A stretch of DNA of 64,000 nucleotides from Paramoeba atlantica (lineage: Eukaryota > Discosea), in assembly GCA_977017575.1 (NCBI GenBank), contig CDRNVI010000015.1, positions 310,001 through 374,000 on the forward strand, in the 5' to 3' direction. Positions 45,814 to 54,819 of the stretch are shown piece by piece. The translations under genes were made by a program, and so were the position numbers. Each line of letters begins with the position of its first letter. Position 1 is the stretch's first letter. Under the pieces are notes generated by a model. That model was not told the DNA's origin. It ran no database searches and was given only the letters and a program-made list of their open reading frames with translations.

Positions 45814-48321
45814 ATGTGGAGGAAAGCTGCTTATCGCACTGCATCGAAACTTTCCGACCTTCGGCACCCGATCACAACTAAGTCAGGTTGGGAATTCGAG
45901 CATGTAGGAATAGACATTCAGAACTACATCGAGATTTCAGTTTCAATTCACAAAGATGAATGGGCCAATACTGATAAAGATCAACAGAAACTATTGAATC
46001 AGACTAGTAGCTATGGGGTAGACGCTTTGCGAACACAAATTTTTGGTCTTGCGAAACCAACTAAATCAGTTGGTATATTTCTTGATGGTTCTCTTCCGCT
46101 TTGGTGCATTCGAAGTTTTCGCAGGGGTAAAAAATCTTACAAGTTGCAGCACTCACCAGGTTCAGAGCTTTTGGTGGCAACTGAATGCAAATTGGCAAGT
46201 GACATGAAGCGTCGGCTTCGGGAGCAAAATCGCTCTGTCGGTGAGATGGTTCTCTCAGGAACTCGCACGCCAGGATCCTTAGAGGGCAAAATGGCAGGTT
46301 GGTTTCAAGATTTGGTCGCTCGAGGAAGTGTTAGAAATGAACGAATAGCAATTATAGCTCAAGGAGCTCATCATTTTGCAACAATGATGGCAATGGTGCC
46401 ATTTCACAATATCAGCTTTCTTTCACTTGTGCAGCAAAACAGCTCACAGTTCTACTTTTATGACATGATGGAATACTTCGGACTATTAGAATACATGGAC
46501 TCGCCGGATCTCTCACGCATTCGTATTGATTTAACTTTTCTCATTATATTAACGTACGGAATAAGTTGGGCCCAGCTTAATGCCTTAAGCAATGTCTCTT
46601 TAAAGGACATCTTGGATAACTATCACCAAATATCTATCCCGAAACGGAAATTTCTTTTTACAGAAAGCTTAAAGCTTGACGTAAAAAACTTTAAATTAAT
46701 ACTCCCATCTAGTAAAGTGCAACGCCGAAGCATGGCTGACAATGTGTTGATAGTATGCAAAGAATATACGGAGATGTCTCTTCAAACACACCACACCTTG
46801 TGCACCGGACGCGTCTTAAATTATTATTACGTTCCAACAGAATATTTAAATTCCGAAAAACCACTAGCACTTGGACTCCAACATATTACAGCTTGGCTTG
46901 ATGGGGTAGACCAGCCGTATATTACTCCCACCGTTGATTTAAGACCCGCAATATCCGCCCTACACTTCGGAATATCTTGCATCGGTAGTGAGTTTGCGGG
47001 ATCATGCACAACACTGGGAAAATGGATGAAGGCGCATCCAGAACCTAAAGAGGCCTATGGCGTTTTTAAGCAATTAATTAGCCAAAGTGAAATTCCTGAT
47101 GTTCTTACAAAAGCAAACGATTTGATACAGACTTTAAAGCAACAAATTCCCCCAATCTTGCAGGAAACTCATAGAGCCAAGGTTTATTCTCGTATTTACC
47201 ACCATACTCGGGCATCAGCAACGAGCGATTCGTGCCGTCACGAATTTGATATCGGAGCCTTAAGCCAGTCTAAGAAAGGTTTGCGATACGTCCCACAGAC
47301 AGTCCCGATTGTGTTTGATCCCCTCTTGCGTAGGCAAGTCAAACTCCTGGTGGAGTACGACCCTTTTCAAAAGGTATGGGCCATGAAGAATTCGACTCAT
47401 GCTTTGTCATTGTCCACTCAAACCCATTTAAGCTCTTTGCGGTTTATTACTTGGAATGTTCTTTTTAACAAGTACAACAACGAAGACACTGTAATGGGAA
47501 AACCTGCAATTGATCGATGTTCTTCACAGAGATACGTTGCCATTGCGCATGAATTGAGTCAACGGAAAGCCGATGTTATAGCGCTTCAGGAAGTTATGCC
47601 AGAGTTTTGGGAATACCTTGCGAATCAGACTTGGGTGCGTGAGAACTACATTTTAACCTGTGATAAGAGCGGAACAGACATTAACCCATGGGGTATTTTC
47701 ATGATGTGTCACAAGCGACTAACGATAGCAGAAACAAATACGCACAATGTTCCAGGGTACAACGGGCATATTTGTCCTATGCCCGAAGTGGCAATATCAA
47801 TAAAGGGTGTTGGTCCAGAGGGTATTCTAAGAATCAGCTCCATCCATTTAAATTCTTCACTGAACGAGAACATGATATCCGTTCGCAAAACGCAAATTGC
47901 GAATTTCATGAAGCTATGCGATGAGAAACGTACCGGGATGCACTGCATTGTTGGCGGAGATTATAATCAGGAGTGGAGTATGCCATCAAATACCTACTTT
48001 CGAGATGCTTGGACCACGGCTGGCCTTTCAGAGCGCTCCGGGTGGACTATAGACAACGAACGAAATGGTTTATGCGCTCGATTGATTGAAGATCAATTCC
48101 AAGGTCGGTATGATAGAATCTTTTTTAGATCACCAGTTCTTCACCTAGAGGGCGCTAGCTTAATTGGCGATCGCAGTGTTAATGAAATTTTGGGATCACC
48201 TCCTAGTTCGCTTGCACCAAATATGACCTGGCCGGAATGGTTGTATCCATCGGATCACTTCGGGGTTGAGTGTTCTTTTTGCATTAATTTTCCTCGCGCC
48301 GGGAAGTTTAAAAAGGAATAG
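45814..48321 (+). CDS. XRN-like domain fused to an EEP-family nuclease
   Basis: An 835-residue protein of two nuclease folds. Residues 1-330 resemble the XRN 5'-3' exoribonuclease core: IFGLAKPTKSVGIFLDGSLP, then HSPGSELLVATECKL, LSGTRTPGSLEGKMAGW, QGAHHFATMMAM and IDLTFLIILTYG. Compared with XRN1 the first two Asp (GIDIQN and LDGS) remain, but GEGE reads GSLE, GLDADL reads GAHHFA and GNDF reads GISW, so most metal ligands are gone. Residues 545-835 are an endonuclease/exonuclease/phosphatase (EEP) domain with complete-looking active-site motifs: FITWNVLF, ALQEVMPEFW, VGGDYNQEW, YDRIFFRS and PSDHFGVEC. RNA 3' or phosphodiester cleavage guided by a non-catalytic XRN module is inferred. The N-terminus (MWRKAAYRTASKL) could target mitochondria. 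Confidence 0.75.
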   Translation: MWRKAAYRTASKLSDLRHPITTKSGWEFEHVGIDIQNYIEISVSIHKDEWANTDKDQQKLLNQTSSYGVDALRTQIFGLAKPTKSVGIFLDGSLPLWCIRSFRRGKKSYKLQHSPGSELLVATECKLASDMKRRLREQNRSVGEMVLSGTRTPGSLEGKMAGWFQDLVARGSVRNERIAIIAQGAHHFATMMAMVPFHNISFLSLVQQNSSQFYFYDMMEYFGLLEYMDSPDLSRIRIDLTFLIILTYGISWAQLNALSNVSLKDILDNYHQISIPKRKFLFTESLKLDVKNFKLILPSSKVQRRSMADNVLIVCKEYTEMSLQTHHTLCTGRVLNYYYVPTEYLNSEKPLALGLQHITAWLDGVDQPYITPTVDLRPAISALHFGISCIGSEFAGSCTTLGKWMKAHPEPKEAYGVFKQLISQSEIPDVLTKANDLIQTLKQQIPPILQETHRAKVYSRIYHHTRASATSDSCRHEFDIGALSQSKKGLRYVPQTVPIVFDPLLRRQVKLLVEYDPFQKVWAMKNSTHALSLSTQTHLSSLRFITWNVLFNKYNNEDTVMGKPAIDRCSSQRYVAIAHELSQRKADVIALQEVMPEFWEYLANQTWVRENYILTCDKSGTDINPWGIFMMCHKRLTIAETNTHNVPGYNGHICPMPEVAISIKGVGPEGILRISSIHLNSSLNENMISVRKTQIANFMKLCDEKRTGMHCIVGGDYNQEWSMPSNTYFRDAWTTAGLSERSGWTIDNERNGLCARLIEDQFQGRYDRIFFRSPVLHLEGASLIGDRSVNEILGSPPSSLAPNMTWPEWLYPSDHFGVECSFCINFPRAGKFKKE

Positions 48322-48861
48322 TTTGTTTTTTAAATAATATTTAAGCCACACTTCCTGTGTATGAACTATTAAGGAGAAATAGCTGACTCGATATCTCTTT
48401 AAATATGGGCCAAAAAAAGTTACGCAACCTTAAGTGTTCATTGTGAACAACGTACATGTATTTTCATCTGCTGATGAAGGATTATACAATTCACTTATGA
48501 TCAGAAGGAAACATCAACTGCGCTACAACATTAATACACTTTGAACCGTGCTGCGTGGGCGCAGCGTATTAGAATATTTTTGTCGCATTGTAACGCTACA
48601 TGATCAATTACGTGGCACTTTATACCTGTATGGATATTTATTTATTATATTGCGTGCCCATAGTTGTAAATTCTTCTAATTCTACGAATTTCGTTTAATT
48701 TTATCATAATCATACTCGTCTGGATACATTTTAATTTTTGGCGTTTTCATTATTGTCAAAGATGGAAGTTCGTTTAGGTTCACCTACATAAAAGAACTCA
48801 GCTATCCTAGAGGACCGGCAGAAATTGTAAAACGAATACAGTGCAATCGCATATTTAGGTC
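48322..48861. other. Spacer without visible gene
   Basis: AT-rich, 540 bp. It contains gctgcgtgggcgcagc (about 48549-48564), a six-base GCTGCG/CGCAGC hairpin, and nothing else that I can support. Confidence 0.5.
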
Positions 48862-49740
48862 ATGTCGGATCCCATTCGCCGTGACCCGGGAGAATTTTTA
48901 CGCCAGTTAAAGCGCATGTGTTCGAATTCCCACTGGCAGAAAGCGATGTTCTTCGCTTCACGCGGTCGCATGATAGGATTTCAGCTTGATGTCCGACACT
49001 ACAACTTATGTCTCTACAGCCAAGCGGTATGGGGAAGGGCCCTTGAAATCGTACAACTCATTGACGCCATGAATCATGACAAGGTCAAGTTGGACGCTAG
49101 CAGTTACTACTACATCGTCAACGGTATGGCGAATGTGGATCACGGGTACTCGGCTGATTTTAACGTAAACCACCGTCTCGAGCGGCTACAGCACTGGCGA
49201 GTTGCCATCAATGCTTTGCTTGCGTGTGAGGCCAATGGTCATGAGCCCACCGCCACCATGTACAACAGTGCCATTGTGGCGTGTACCATCCCTACCATGG
49301 AGCGCTGGATGGAAGCTACCTACCTGTTTCACCGCTTACTGTCTGAGGAGCATAAACCTCATCCCCAGATGGTACAGAAACTGGAGCTTTGTTTGCTCCG
49401 AGCACGACGACCGTTTGATATTCAGCGCCTGCTGAATCTCGCAGTCACTCATCACACTCAAGGGTATCATACCCGGGAGTGTGTGGTGGGGGGTGGGCCT
49501 CGGGTGGCGCTGACCCCAGAGGAAGAGCAGGCGTACGAGGCGGAGTGCGATCTCCCGGCCTATGGTACCGGGGGGGTGCCGCTGCACGCTCACGGTATTT
49601 TCCGCCCCATGGTGTGGAGAGGGCTGTGGTGGCGCTGGCACGCGGTAGCGAATAAGTACCGCCCGCGACAGGCGCTGAAACGAAGGCAGCTCTGCCCGAG
49701 GTGGTCTCCTTCTGGGATTCCGGGGTGGAATAAGAAGTGA
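48862..49740 (+). CDS. PPR-like protein
   Basis: A 292-residue protein with helical pairs of pentatricopeptide type. Residues 51-90 (DVRHYNLCLYSQAVWGRALE, then IVQLIDAMNHDKVKLDASSY) and 131-165 (PTATMYNSAIVACTIPTMER, then WMEATYLFHRLLSE) follow the x-Y-N-x2-(I/L) and A...F..M spacing of PPR motifs. PPR proteins bind organelle RNA. Only three or four repeats are visible, and there is no clear presequence. The C-terminal 60 residues are Gly/Arg/Trp-rich, with a sharp rise in G content near 49,480-49,640. The function within an organelle is inferred from the fold. Confidence 0.55.
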   Translation: MSDPIRRDPGEFLRQLKRMCSNSHWQKAMFFASRGRMIGFQLDVRHYNLCLYSQAVWGRALEIVQLIDAMNHDKVKLDASSYYYIVNGMANVDHGYSADFNVNHRLERLQHWRVAINALLACEANGHEPTATMYNSAIVACTIPTMERWMEATYLFHRLLSEEHKPHPQMVQKLELCLLRARRPFDIQRLLNLAVTHHTQGYHTRECVVGGGPRVALTPEEEQAYEAECDLPAYGTGGVPLHAHGIFRPMVWRGLWWRWHAVANKYRPRQALKRRQLCPRWSPSGIPGWNKK

Positions 49741-49887
49741 GAACGGAAGGAGGGTGATCACTGTGATTGAATATTTATTTTATGGTATACAATACCGCAT
49801 TGTTTGCTTTTAATGACATACACGTACTACTTTGTTTTTTGTTCTTTTTGTCCAATAATTTTTTCCGCGTCCCATATATTTTCACGA

Positions 49888-49911
49888 TAGATTTATTGGT
49901 ATTTTTCCCAG
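49888..49911 (+). promoter_or_regulatory. Acceptor-like site before YTM1
   Basis: tttattggtatttttcccag, with AG at 49910-49911, lies 30 bases before the ATG at 49942. Confidence 0.4.
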
Positions 49912-49941
49912 GATCTCCTCTACACCTTACCATATTAAGGA

Positions 49942-51198
49942 ATGACTGATCACATTAGAGTTCAATTCTGGACTCACTGCACGAATTATCGAATCGAGGA
50001 CAGCTCGAGTCGAACCTTTACGGTGCCTCCGAATGTACTCCCGGAAGGTCTTTCCGAACTTGTAGGTTCGCTTCTTTCCACTTCGGCAGTTCCAATGGCA
50101 TTCTTAATTGGGGGCACTCTGCTTACTACTGCGCTTGGGCAGTACCTGAGGGATCACCCAGAGGAGTCCACCCCGGAACATGTGATTCGGATCCAATACC
50201 TCCCGAAGTTGCATCCCGAAGTTACGGCCTCCATGCCGCAGGAGGACTGGGTGAGTTGCGTCCGTAGTGTATATCCGGCATCAGGATTATTCGCGACGGG
50301 ATCCTATGACTACATTGTGCGTGTGTGTCACATAGCCGCAAGCGGTTCCCAGGAGGTGGCACGCGGAGTAGCACACCAAGCCCCTGTCAAAGAGATTTGT
50401 GTTTTAAATGCGCCCGAGTCCCTTCAAGAGCATGTTGGAAAGGAACAACACGAGATGTTGTCCCGGCTGAAAGGTATGCAAATTGTTTCTGCCGTCCAAG
50501 ACGGCTCCGTCGGGTTGTGGGATTTTCCTTCCCAAAGTGCCTCTGAACACGAAACCTTGAAGACACCACTTTCACTTTCGTTGACCAGAGAATTTCGCTT
50601 TCACACAGAACCTGTCGAGACTGTGTGTAGCACTGGAGAGTCTAATCTAGTCGCCAGCGGGGGCTGGGACAACCAAATATGCGTGTGGGACCCTACCCGA
50701 GATTTCTTGGAACCACGAGTACGGCTCCAGGGGCATATACGCGCCGTAACAAAATGCGGTGCCTCCTTGCTTACAGGGTTGATCAGCACCTCCCTGGATG
50801 GTTCTCTTCGCCGCTGGGATATCGAAACAGGACAGTGTGCACTCACACAGCACTGTGGACACGCGGCGTATGGGATGGCTTGCCGTGGGGAGTACACTAC
50901 CACGGCGCATACCGACGCTAAGGTACGGCTTTGGGTCGGGCAAAGCCCTGACCCCACACACATCCTGAAAGGTCACACGAGATGGGTGTATAACGTTGCG
51001 TTTTATGGTGACAGTCATGTGGCGAGTGCATCCGAGGACGGGACGATTCGCTTGTGGGATGTACGCGTCCCAAATGAGCCTTTATCCATTCTGTCACATG
51101 TTCATGCAAATGGGGTGTTGGATGTAATCAATGCAGGCGAGGGCTTTATTGCTTCTTCTGGTAAAGATCATTTTATAAGAGTAACTCAAATAGGATGA
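49942..51198 (+). CDS. YTM1: Ribosome biogenesis WD40 protein YTM1/WDR12
   Basis: A 418-residue protein, near the usual 420-460. Residues 5-85 form the NLE domain of YTM1: VQFWTHCTNYRIED, VPPNVLPEGLSELVGSLL, and then FLIGGTLLTTALGQYL, followed by the LPHDDW-like MPQEDWVSCV. Seven WD40 blades follow, with GSYDYIVRV, GGWDNQICVWD, TSLDGSLRRWD, AHTDAKVRLW and ASEDGTIRLWD. With NOP7 and ERB1 homologues it forms the PeBoW complex that matures the large ribosomal subunit in the nucleolus. The N-terminal NLE domain is the binding site for the Rea1/Midasin AAA ATPase, and its conserved acidic Glu lies in this region. Assignment rests on the NLE plus WD40 order. Confidence 0.88.
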   Translation: MTDHIRVQFWTHCTNYRIEDSSSRTFTVPPNVLPEGLSELVGSLLSTSAVPMAFLIGGTLLTTALGQYLRDHPEESTPEHVIRIQYLPKLHPEVTASMPQEDWVSCVRSVYPASGLFATGSYDYIVRVCHIAASGSQEVARGVAHQAPVKEICVLNAPESLQEHVGKEQHEMLSRLKGMQIVSAVQDGSVGLWDFPSQSASEHETLKTPLSLSLTREFRFHTEPVETVCSTGESNLVASGGWDNQICVWDPTRDFLEPRVRLQGHIRAVTKCGASLLTGLISTSLDGSLRRWDIETGQCALTQHCGHAAYGMACRGEYTTTAHTDAKVRLWVGQSPDPTHILKGHTRWVYNVAFYGDSHVASASEDGTIRLWDVRVPNEPLSILSHVHANGVLDVINAGEGFIASSGKDHFIRVTQIG

Positions 51199-51535
51199 TG
51201 TCAATGTCGTATGTGCACGACATATAAGTCGATTTCTGTATTAAAACTATTCTTACTACGTTTCGCTGTATTTTATAATACAGAACTTTAAAAGTATCCT
51301 TACATGGGCTAGAAGAATATACATGTACTTCTTGGACAACTCCGTAACTGGTTAGTATAAATTTTTATTCTTCTAAGCCAACTACCATATTATCTAGTAC
51401 AGGCACTGATTTTTGTTTACCATGTCATGGCGCCACAGTGTTAATGTCTTAGTTTAAGACTCTTAAACACGCACCGATGCACCCTTGCACGAATCTGTAT
51501 TTTTGTGCTTAATTTTGGAAAGAAATGGAGTTCTG
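51199..51535. other. Spacer without visible gene
   Basis: AT-rich spacer of 337 bp. The next frame is open from a TTG at 51485, but the first ATG is at 51536. Confidence 0.5.
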
Positions 51536-52561
51536 ATGAACATCGAGATGCGACACTATAACTTTATTTCCGTTTCCGAAAAGTGGTGCAAACTGTGTCA
51601 CGAACCCTATGCTTCTTGGAGATCCCACATCAGCGGAAGAGTTCAGTGCCACGCAACACTTGAAGATTTGTTTTACTCTTATACTACTTTGCATTTGCGG
51701 ACTTGGAAACCGCAACTGGTCTATCTTACCATAGGAATGAACCCACATAATATACTTTCTTTCCAGCAGGGGAAAAGAGTCAAATCGTCACGTACTTCAA
51801 CTAAAAAGAAATTTAATGCTACTTCTTCACATATTGTGGATAATAGGAAAGCACATGCTTTCAAAAGATACATGGGCGAAGAGATAAAAAATTCAAGTGT
51901 AGCTCCTGCGAATGAACGCTTTCAAAACCTTGATCACGGCAGGTTTAAACTATTATATAAAACGTATGACTTTGAAAGAGCTAATCACATGCACACTCTG
52001 TATAACTTGATTCTGCATCTGTATGTTAATAAGTGGCTTGCCGGTTGCATTTCGCAAGACACACGTGAACTAACTTTCCGCTCCCTCCATGGTTTAAAAT
52101 GTATAAATTATATACTTGTTAGAATTCTATGGGTTTTATTTTTGAGATCAGACACGGGGTCACTTAGCGTTACTCACCAACGCTGTGTCGACCCTTATAA
52201 CCTCGAAGTCGTCTTTGACAGTCTTCGTCTCGGATGTATTTTTCATTTGACGAAACAAACCCCGGAAGCGAAAGCTTATCAAGTTCGAGTGATTTACAGT
52301 GATATATATGGCTTACTCTTTTGGTACACCAAGGCGCCTATCTATATTCGAGAAATAGCTGAATACGTCCTAAAATCTCTATCCGCTTACGTGGTCGAAG
52401 TTCAAATGATTGAACTTAGCAATCGTGCTGATAGGGCTTGGAAAACTTTTGGTTGTCCAACAGAACCGAATACATTTTCCCTAACCCTACAAAACAGAAT
52501 AGGACGAAAAGAGGATGCAGAGATAGTGTTACGCTATCCCAAACTCTTTGAAACGCTTTAG
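51536..52561 (+). CDS. Unknown protein with an N-terminal zinc-binding motif
   Basis: About 341 residues from the ATG at 51536. Near the N-terminus, WCKLCHEPYASWRSHISGRV, followed by QCH, has paired Cys and later His residues spaced like a C2H2/U1-type zinc finger (C-x2-C, then W..H and a second His). I do not recognise the remaining 290 residues. They look globular and helical, with several Cys and aromatic residues (RSLHGLKCINYILVRILWVL, WYTKAPIYIREIAEYVLKSL). No presequence is evident. Lying among organelle RNA-related genes, it might bind RNA, but this is speculation. Confidence 0.6.
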   Translation: MNIEMRHYNFISVSEKWCKLCHEPYASWRSHISGRVQCHATLEDLFYSYTTLHLRTWKPQLVYLTIGMNPHNILSFQQGKRVKSSRTSTKKKFNATSSHIVDNRKAHAFKRYMGEEIKNSSVAPANERFQNLDHGRFKLLYKTYDFERANHMHTLYNLILHLYVNKWLAGCISQDTRELTFRSLHGLKCINYILVRILWVLFLRSDTGSLSVTHQRCVDPYNLEVVFDSLRLGCIFHLTKQTPEAKAYQVRVIYSDIYGLLFWYTKAPIYIREIAEYVLKSLSAYVVEVQMIELSNRADRAWKTFGCPTEPNTFSLTLQNRIGRKEDAEIVLRYPKLFETL

Positions 52562-52747
52562 CCAAAACAATAGTCATTAGAATATGATTAGGAATAAGTT
52601 AGTAACTAGAAATAACGTTTGGTTGAATGACGTTGTGCACTTTACGATTCCACTATAAATTATTTATAAATATATTAAGTATCTATAAATATAATAAGTA
52701 TATTTTTGTTTTTTACACCTAAATGTAGGTATACATGTATACCCAAT

Positions 52748-53860
52748 ATGCTGAAAACCCCACGTGTTTCTATAGCGGTAGGTCTAAAGGTTTGTGGACA
52801 ATGTTTTGCAATGCCTTGTACGCCACTGTTGTCTATGTATTCTGCCAATGTACGATACTTTTCGTCCAAAAAAATACTCATACCGAGCTCTCGTAGGGTT
52901 ATAAAACATTCAAATCCTTATCGTAATCGTCCATTCCCACACAAGCTTTTTTTAAGCATTTGCGTTAGCTGCGCTATCATTGGGGTTCTCATCGGTCAAT
53001 ATGCAGAAATTGATGAAAAAACTCTACCGAATGTATTCGTGAAAGAAGACATTGAGCAATCTCTTAAAGAGCATTTTGAATTCCGTCCGGATCTTGCTGC
53101 GGCGCTGATTCGATACGTCTACGTATACATTCTATTTCGAGCACTCGATATTCCTTCCGAGAAACTTCATGCACAGTTTCCTGGTTTACAAGACGCCGAA
53201 GATCTTATCGATACGTTGTGTCAAAGAAATATAATTTCATACGGAGACGCACTGACACTCGCAGCCGCATACGCCGTTACGTTTCTCCGCGGGCCGAAGA
53301 TTAACTGGCGTTGCGGACGTAAAGACAGCGCACGGGTACTTTATGAGTTGTCTCACACAGACTTACCTTCAAGTACGGGAAGTTTGGAAGCGTGGTTGAC
53401 TCTTTTTGAACGACTTGGATTTACACAAGAAGAGTTTGTAGCTCTCCTCGGGGCGCATACTGTTGGTACCGTACGCCATGCCGCAAATTTTCCTCTTCAA
53501 TGGACAGAAGATAAATATCGGTTTAATAATAGCTACTACAAAGTGTTGCGGGAAAAATTGTACAAGGTTCCAATTTATCCAGCGAGCGGCTTTCTTGTTG
53601 CGATATGCTCTCCAGGGGATATGCATAAAAAGAAATTGGCTGCTTTGCCTTGCGAAATTGCTATGATGAATAACCCGGTTACGAAGGGACTCGTCACACG
53701 TTTTGCAGAATCAGAGGAAGACTGGTTCGAGGTGTTCGGTATTTCCTTCATGAAACTTTGCGAGCTTGGTTGGGAGCAACAATCACTTAGAGAATACATT
53801 CCTTTTGGTAGCGCAGACGTTATACGAAACTATATTAAGAAACGGAATAGCACTTCATAA
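52748..53860 (+). CDS. Class I haem peroxidase relative without the distal His
   Basis: About 370 residues from the ATG at 52748; the frame is open 14 codons earlier only from TTG. An N-terminal targeting-like region (NVRYFSSKKILIPSSRR) is followed by a membrane helix LFLSICVSCAIIGVLIGQY. The domain matches ascorbate/cytochrome c peroxidases at EEFVALLGAHTVGTVRH, with the proximal His, at QWTEDKYRFNNSYYKVL, and at the C-terminal DWFEVFGISFMKLCELGW. At the distal site the usual RLAWH reads IRYVYVYIL: Arg stays but Trp and His become Tyr and Val. The usual LPTD is LPCE, with Glu for Asp. Haem may still bind, but classical peroxidase activity is doubtful. Membrane-anchored hybrid peroxidases occur in trypanosomatids. 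Confidence 0.75.
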   Translation: MLKTPRVSIAVGLKVCGQCFAMPCTPLLSMYSANVRYFSSKKILIPSSRRVIKHSNPYRNRPFPHKLFLSICVSCAIIGVLIGQYAEIDEKTLPNVFVKEDIEQSLKEHFEFRPDLAAALIRYVYVYILFRALDIPSEKLHAQFPGLQDAEDLIDTLCQRNIISYGDALTLAAAYAVTFLRGPKINWRCGRKDSARVLYELSHTDLPSSTGSLEAWLTLFERLGFTQEEFVALLGAHTVGTVRHAANFPLQWTEDKYRFNNSYYKVLREKLYKVPIYPASGFLVAICSPGDMHKKKLAALPCEIAMMNNPVTKGLVTRFAESEEDWFEVFGISFMKLCELGWEQQSLREYIPFGSADVIRNYIKKRNSTS

Positions 53861-54819
53861 AATTTGAAATGAAGACAATAGACGAGAAAATGGAGATTAA
53901 TGGTGGAATCTCTCTTTTTGCACCTGATTTTTTTATAAGACAAGTACAGGTGTAACGTCATCCTTTTACTTATCCTGTCAAAAAGGCGGAAAAATGAAAA
54001 AAGAACATGTGATAAGTCGCATGGTACGACAAGTCACGTAGTATTAAGTATGAACGAGTGCCAAGGGACAATGGAAGCATTTGCGGCCTTTATTGTAGCC
54101 CTGAAAAAGATCGGTCGAAACGCAAGTTATTTACTTGAAGTAAATAATTCTAGTATTCAGTGTTCTTCAACATTTAAAAACGGGAAAAATGGAGATTTGA
54201 CCGATTTCGGTAATCAGACGCAATTCTGGTTTTATATGCATATTTATAATCGCATATATATTCTAAATACATATAAAAGATTCCTTTAAAAAGAGCAAAT
54301 ATTTTACGTGCCTTCATCGGGCAAGGCACTCATATGCTATGTCTGTTTTGCACAAATTTGGCACTAGATTGTTGTTCTGATTCGCAAGGGAAAAAAATGA
54401 GAGATACAGATTTCTGTATACTACATGAAAGGAAGACACATTTCACATGCCTTCATCGGGCAAGACACTCATATGCTATGTCTGTATTGCACAAATTTGG
54501 CACTAGATTAGCACATTTTATATGCATATTTAAAACATGTATAAGTAAAGAACAAACATTTTATGTACATTCATCGTGAAAGGCACTCATATGCTATGTC
54601 TGTATTGCACAAATTTGGCACTAGATAATCTAAGATTGATGTTCTGATATCACACAGCAAAACATTATGGGACGCAAGGTTTCATCAATAGTCGAATAAT
54701 GATAAATGTGTTTGGCTCAATTTCACCATCATGGACTTTTGCATACATAGTTGTACTGCATGCGCGGTTCTATTCTTCATTTCATAATAGACCGTATATT
54801 GTTTTTCGTACAGTTATAA
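53861..54819. other. Spacer with three copies of a 60-bp repeat
   Basis: No gene is supported in this 959-bp region; the short frames in it are repeats in different frames. The end, accgtatattgtttttcgta, then CAG at 54811-54813, is an acceptor-like site six bases before the ATG at 54820. Confidence 0.6.
54309..54626. repeat. Three spaced direct repeats of about 61 bp
   Basis: Copies at 54309-54369, 54448-54508 and 54566-54626 share the phrases tgccttcatcgggcaaggca, catatgctatgtctg and cacaaatttggcactagat. Flanking words (gagcaaatattttacg, gaacaaacattttatg) are also similar, so the true unit is probably 120-140 bp with partial loss. Confidence 0.9.
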
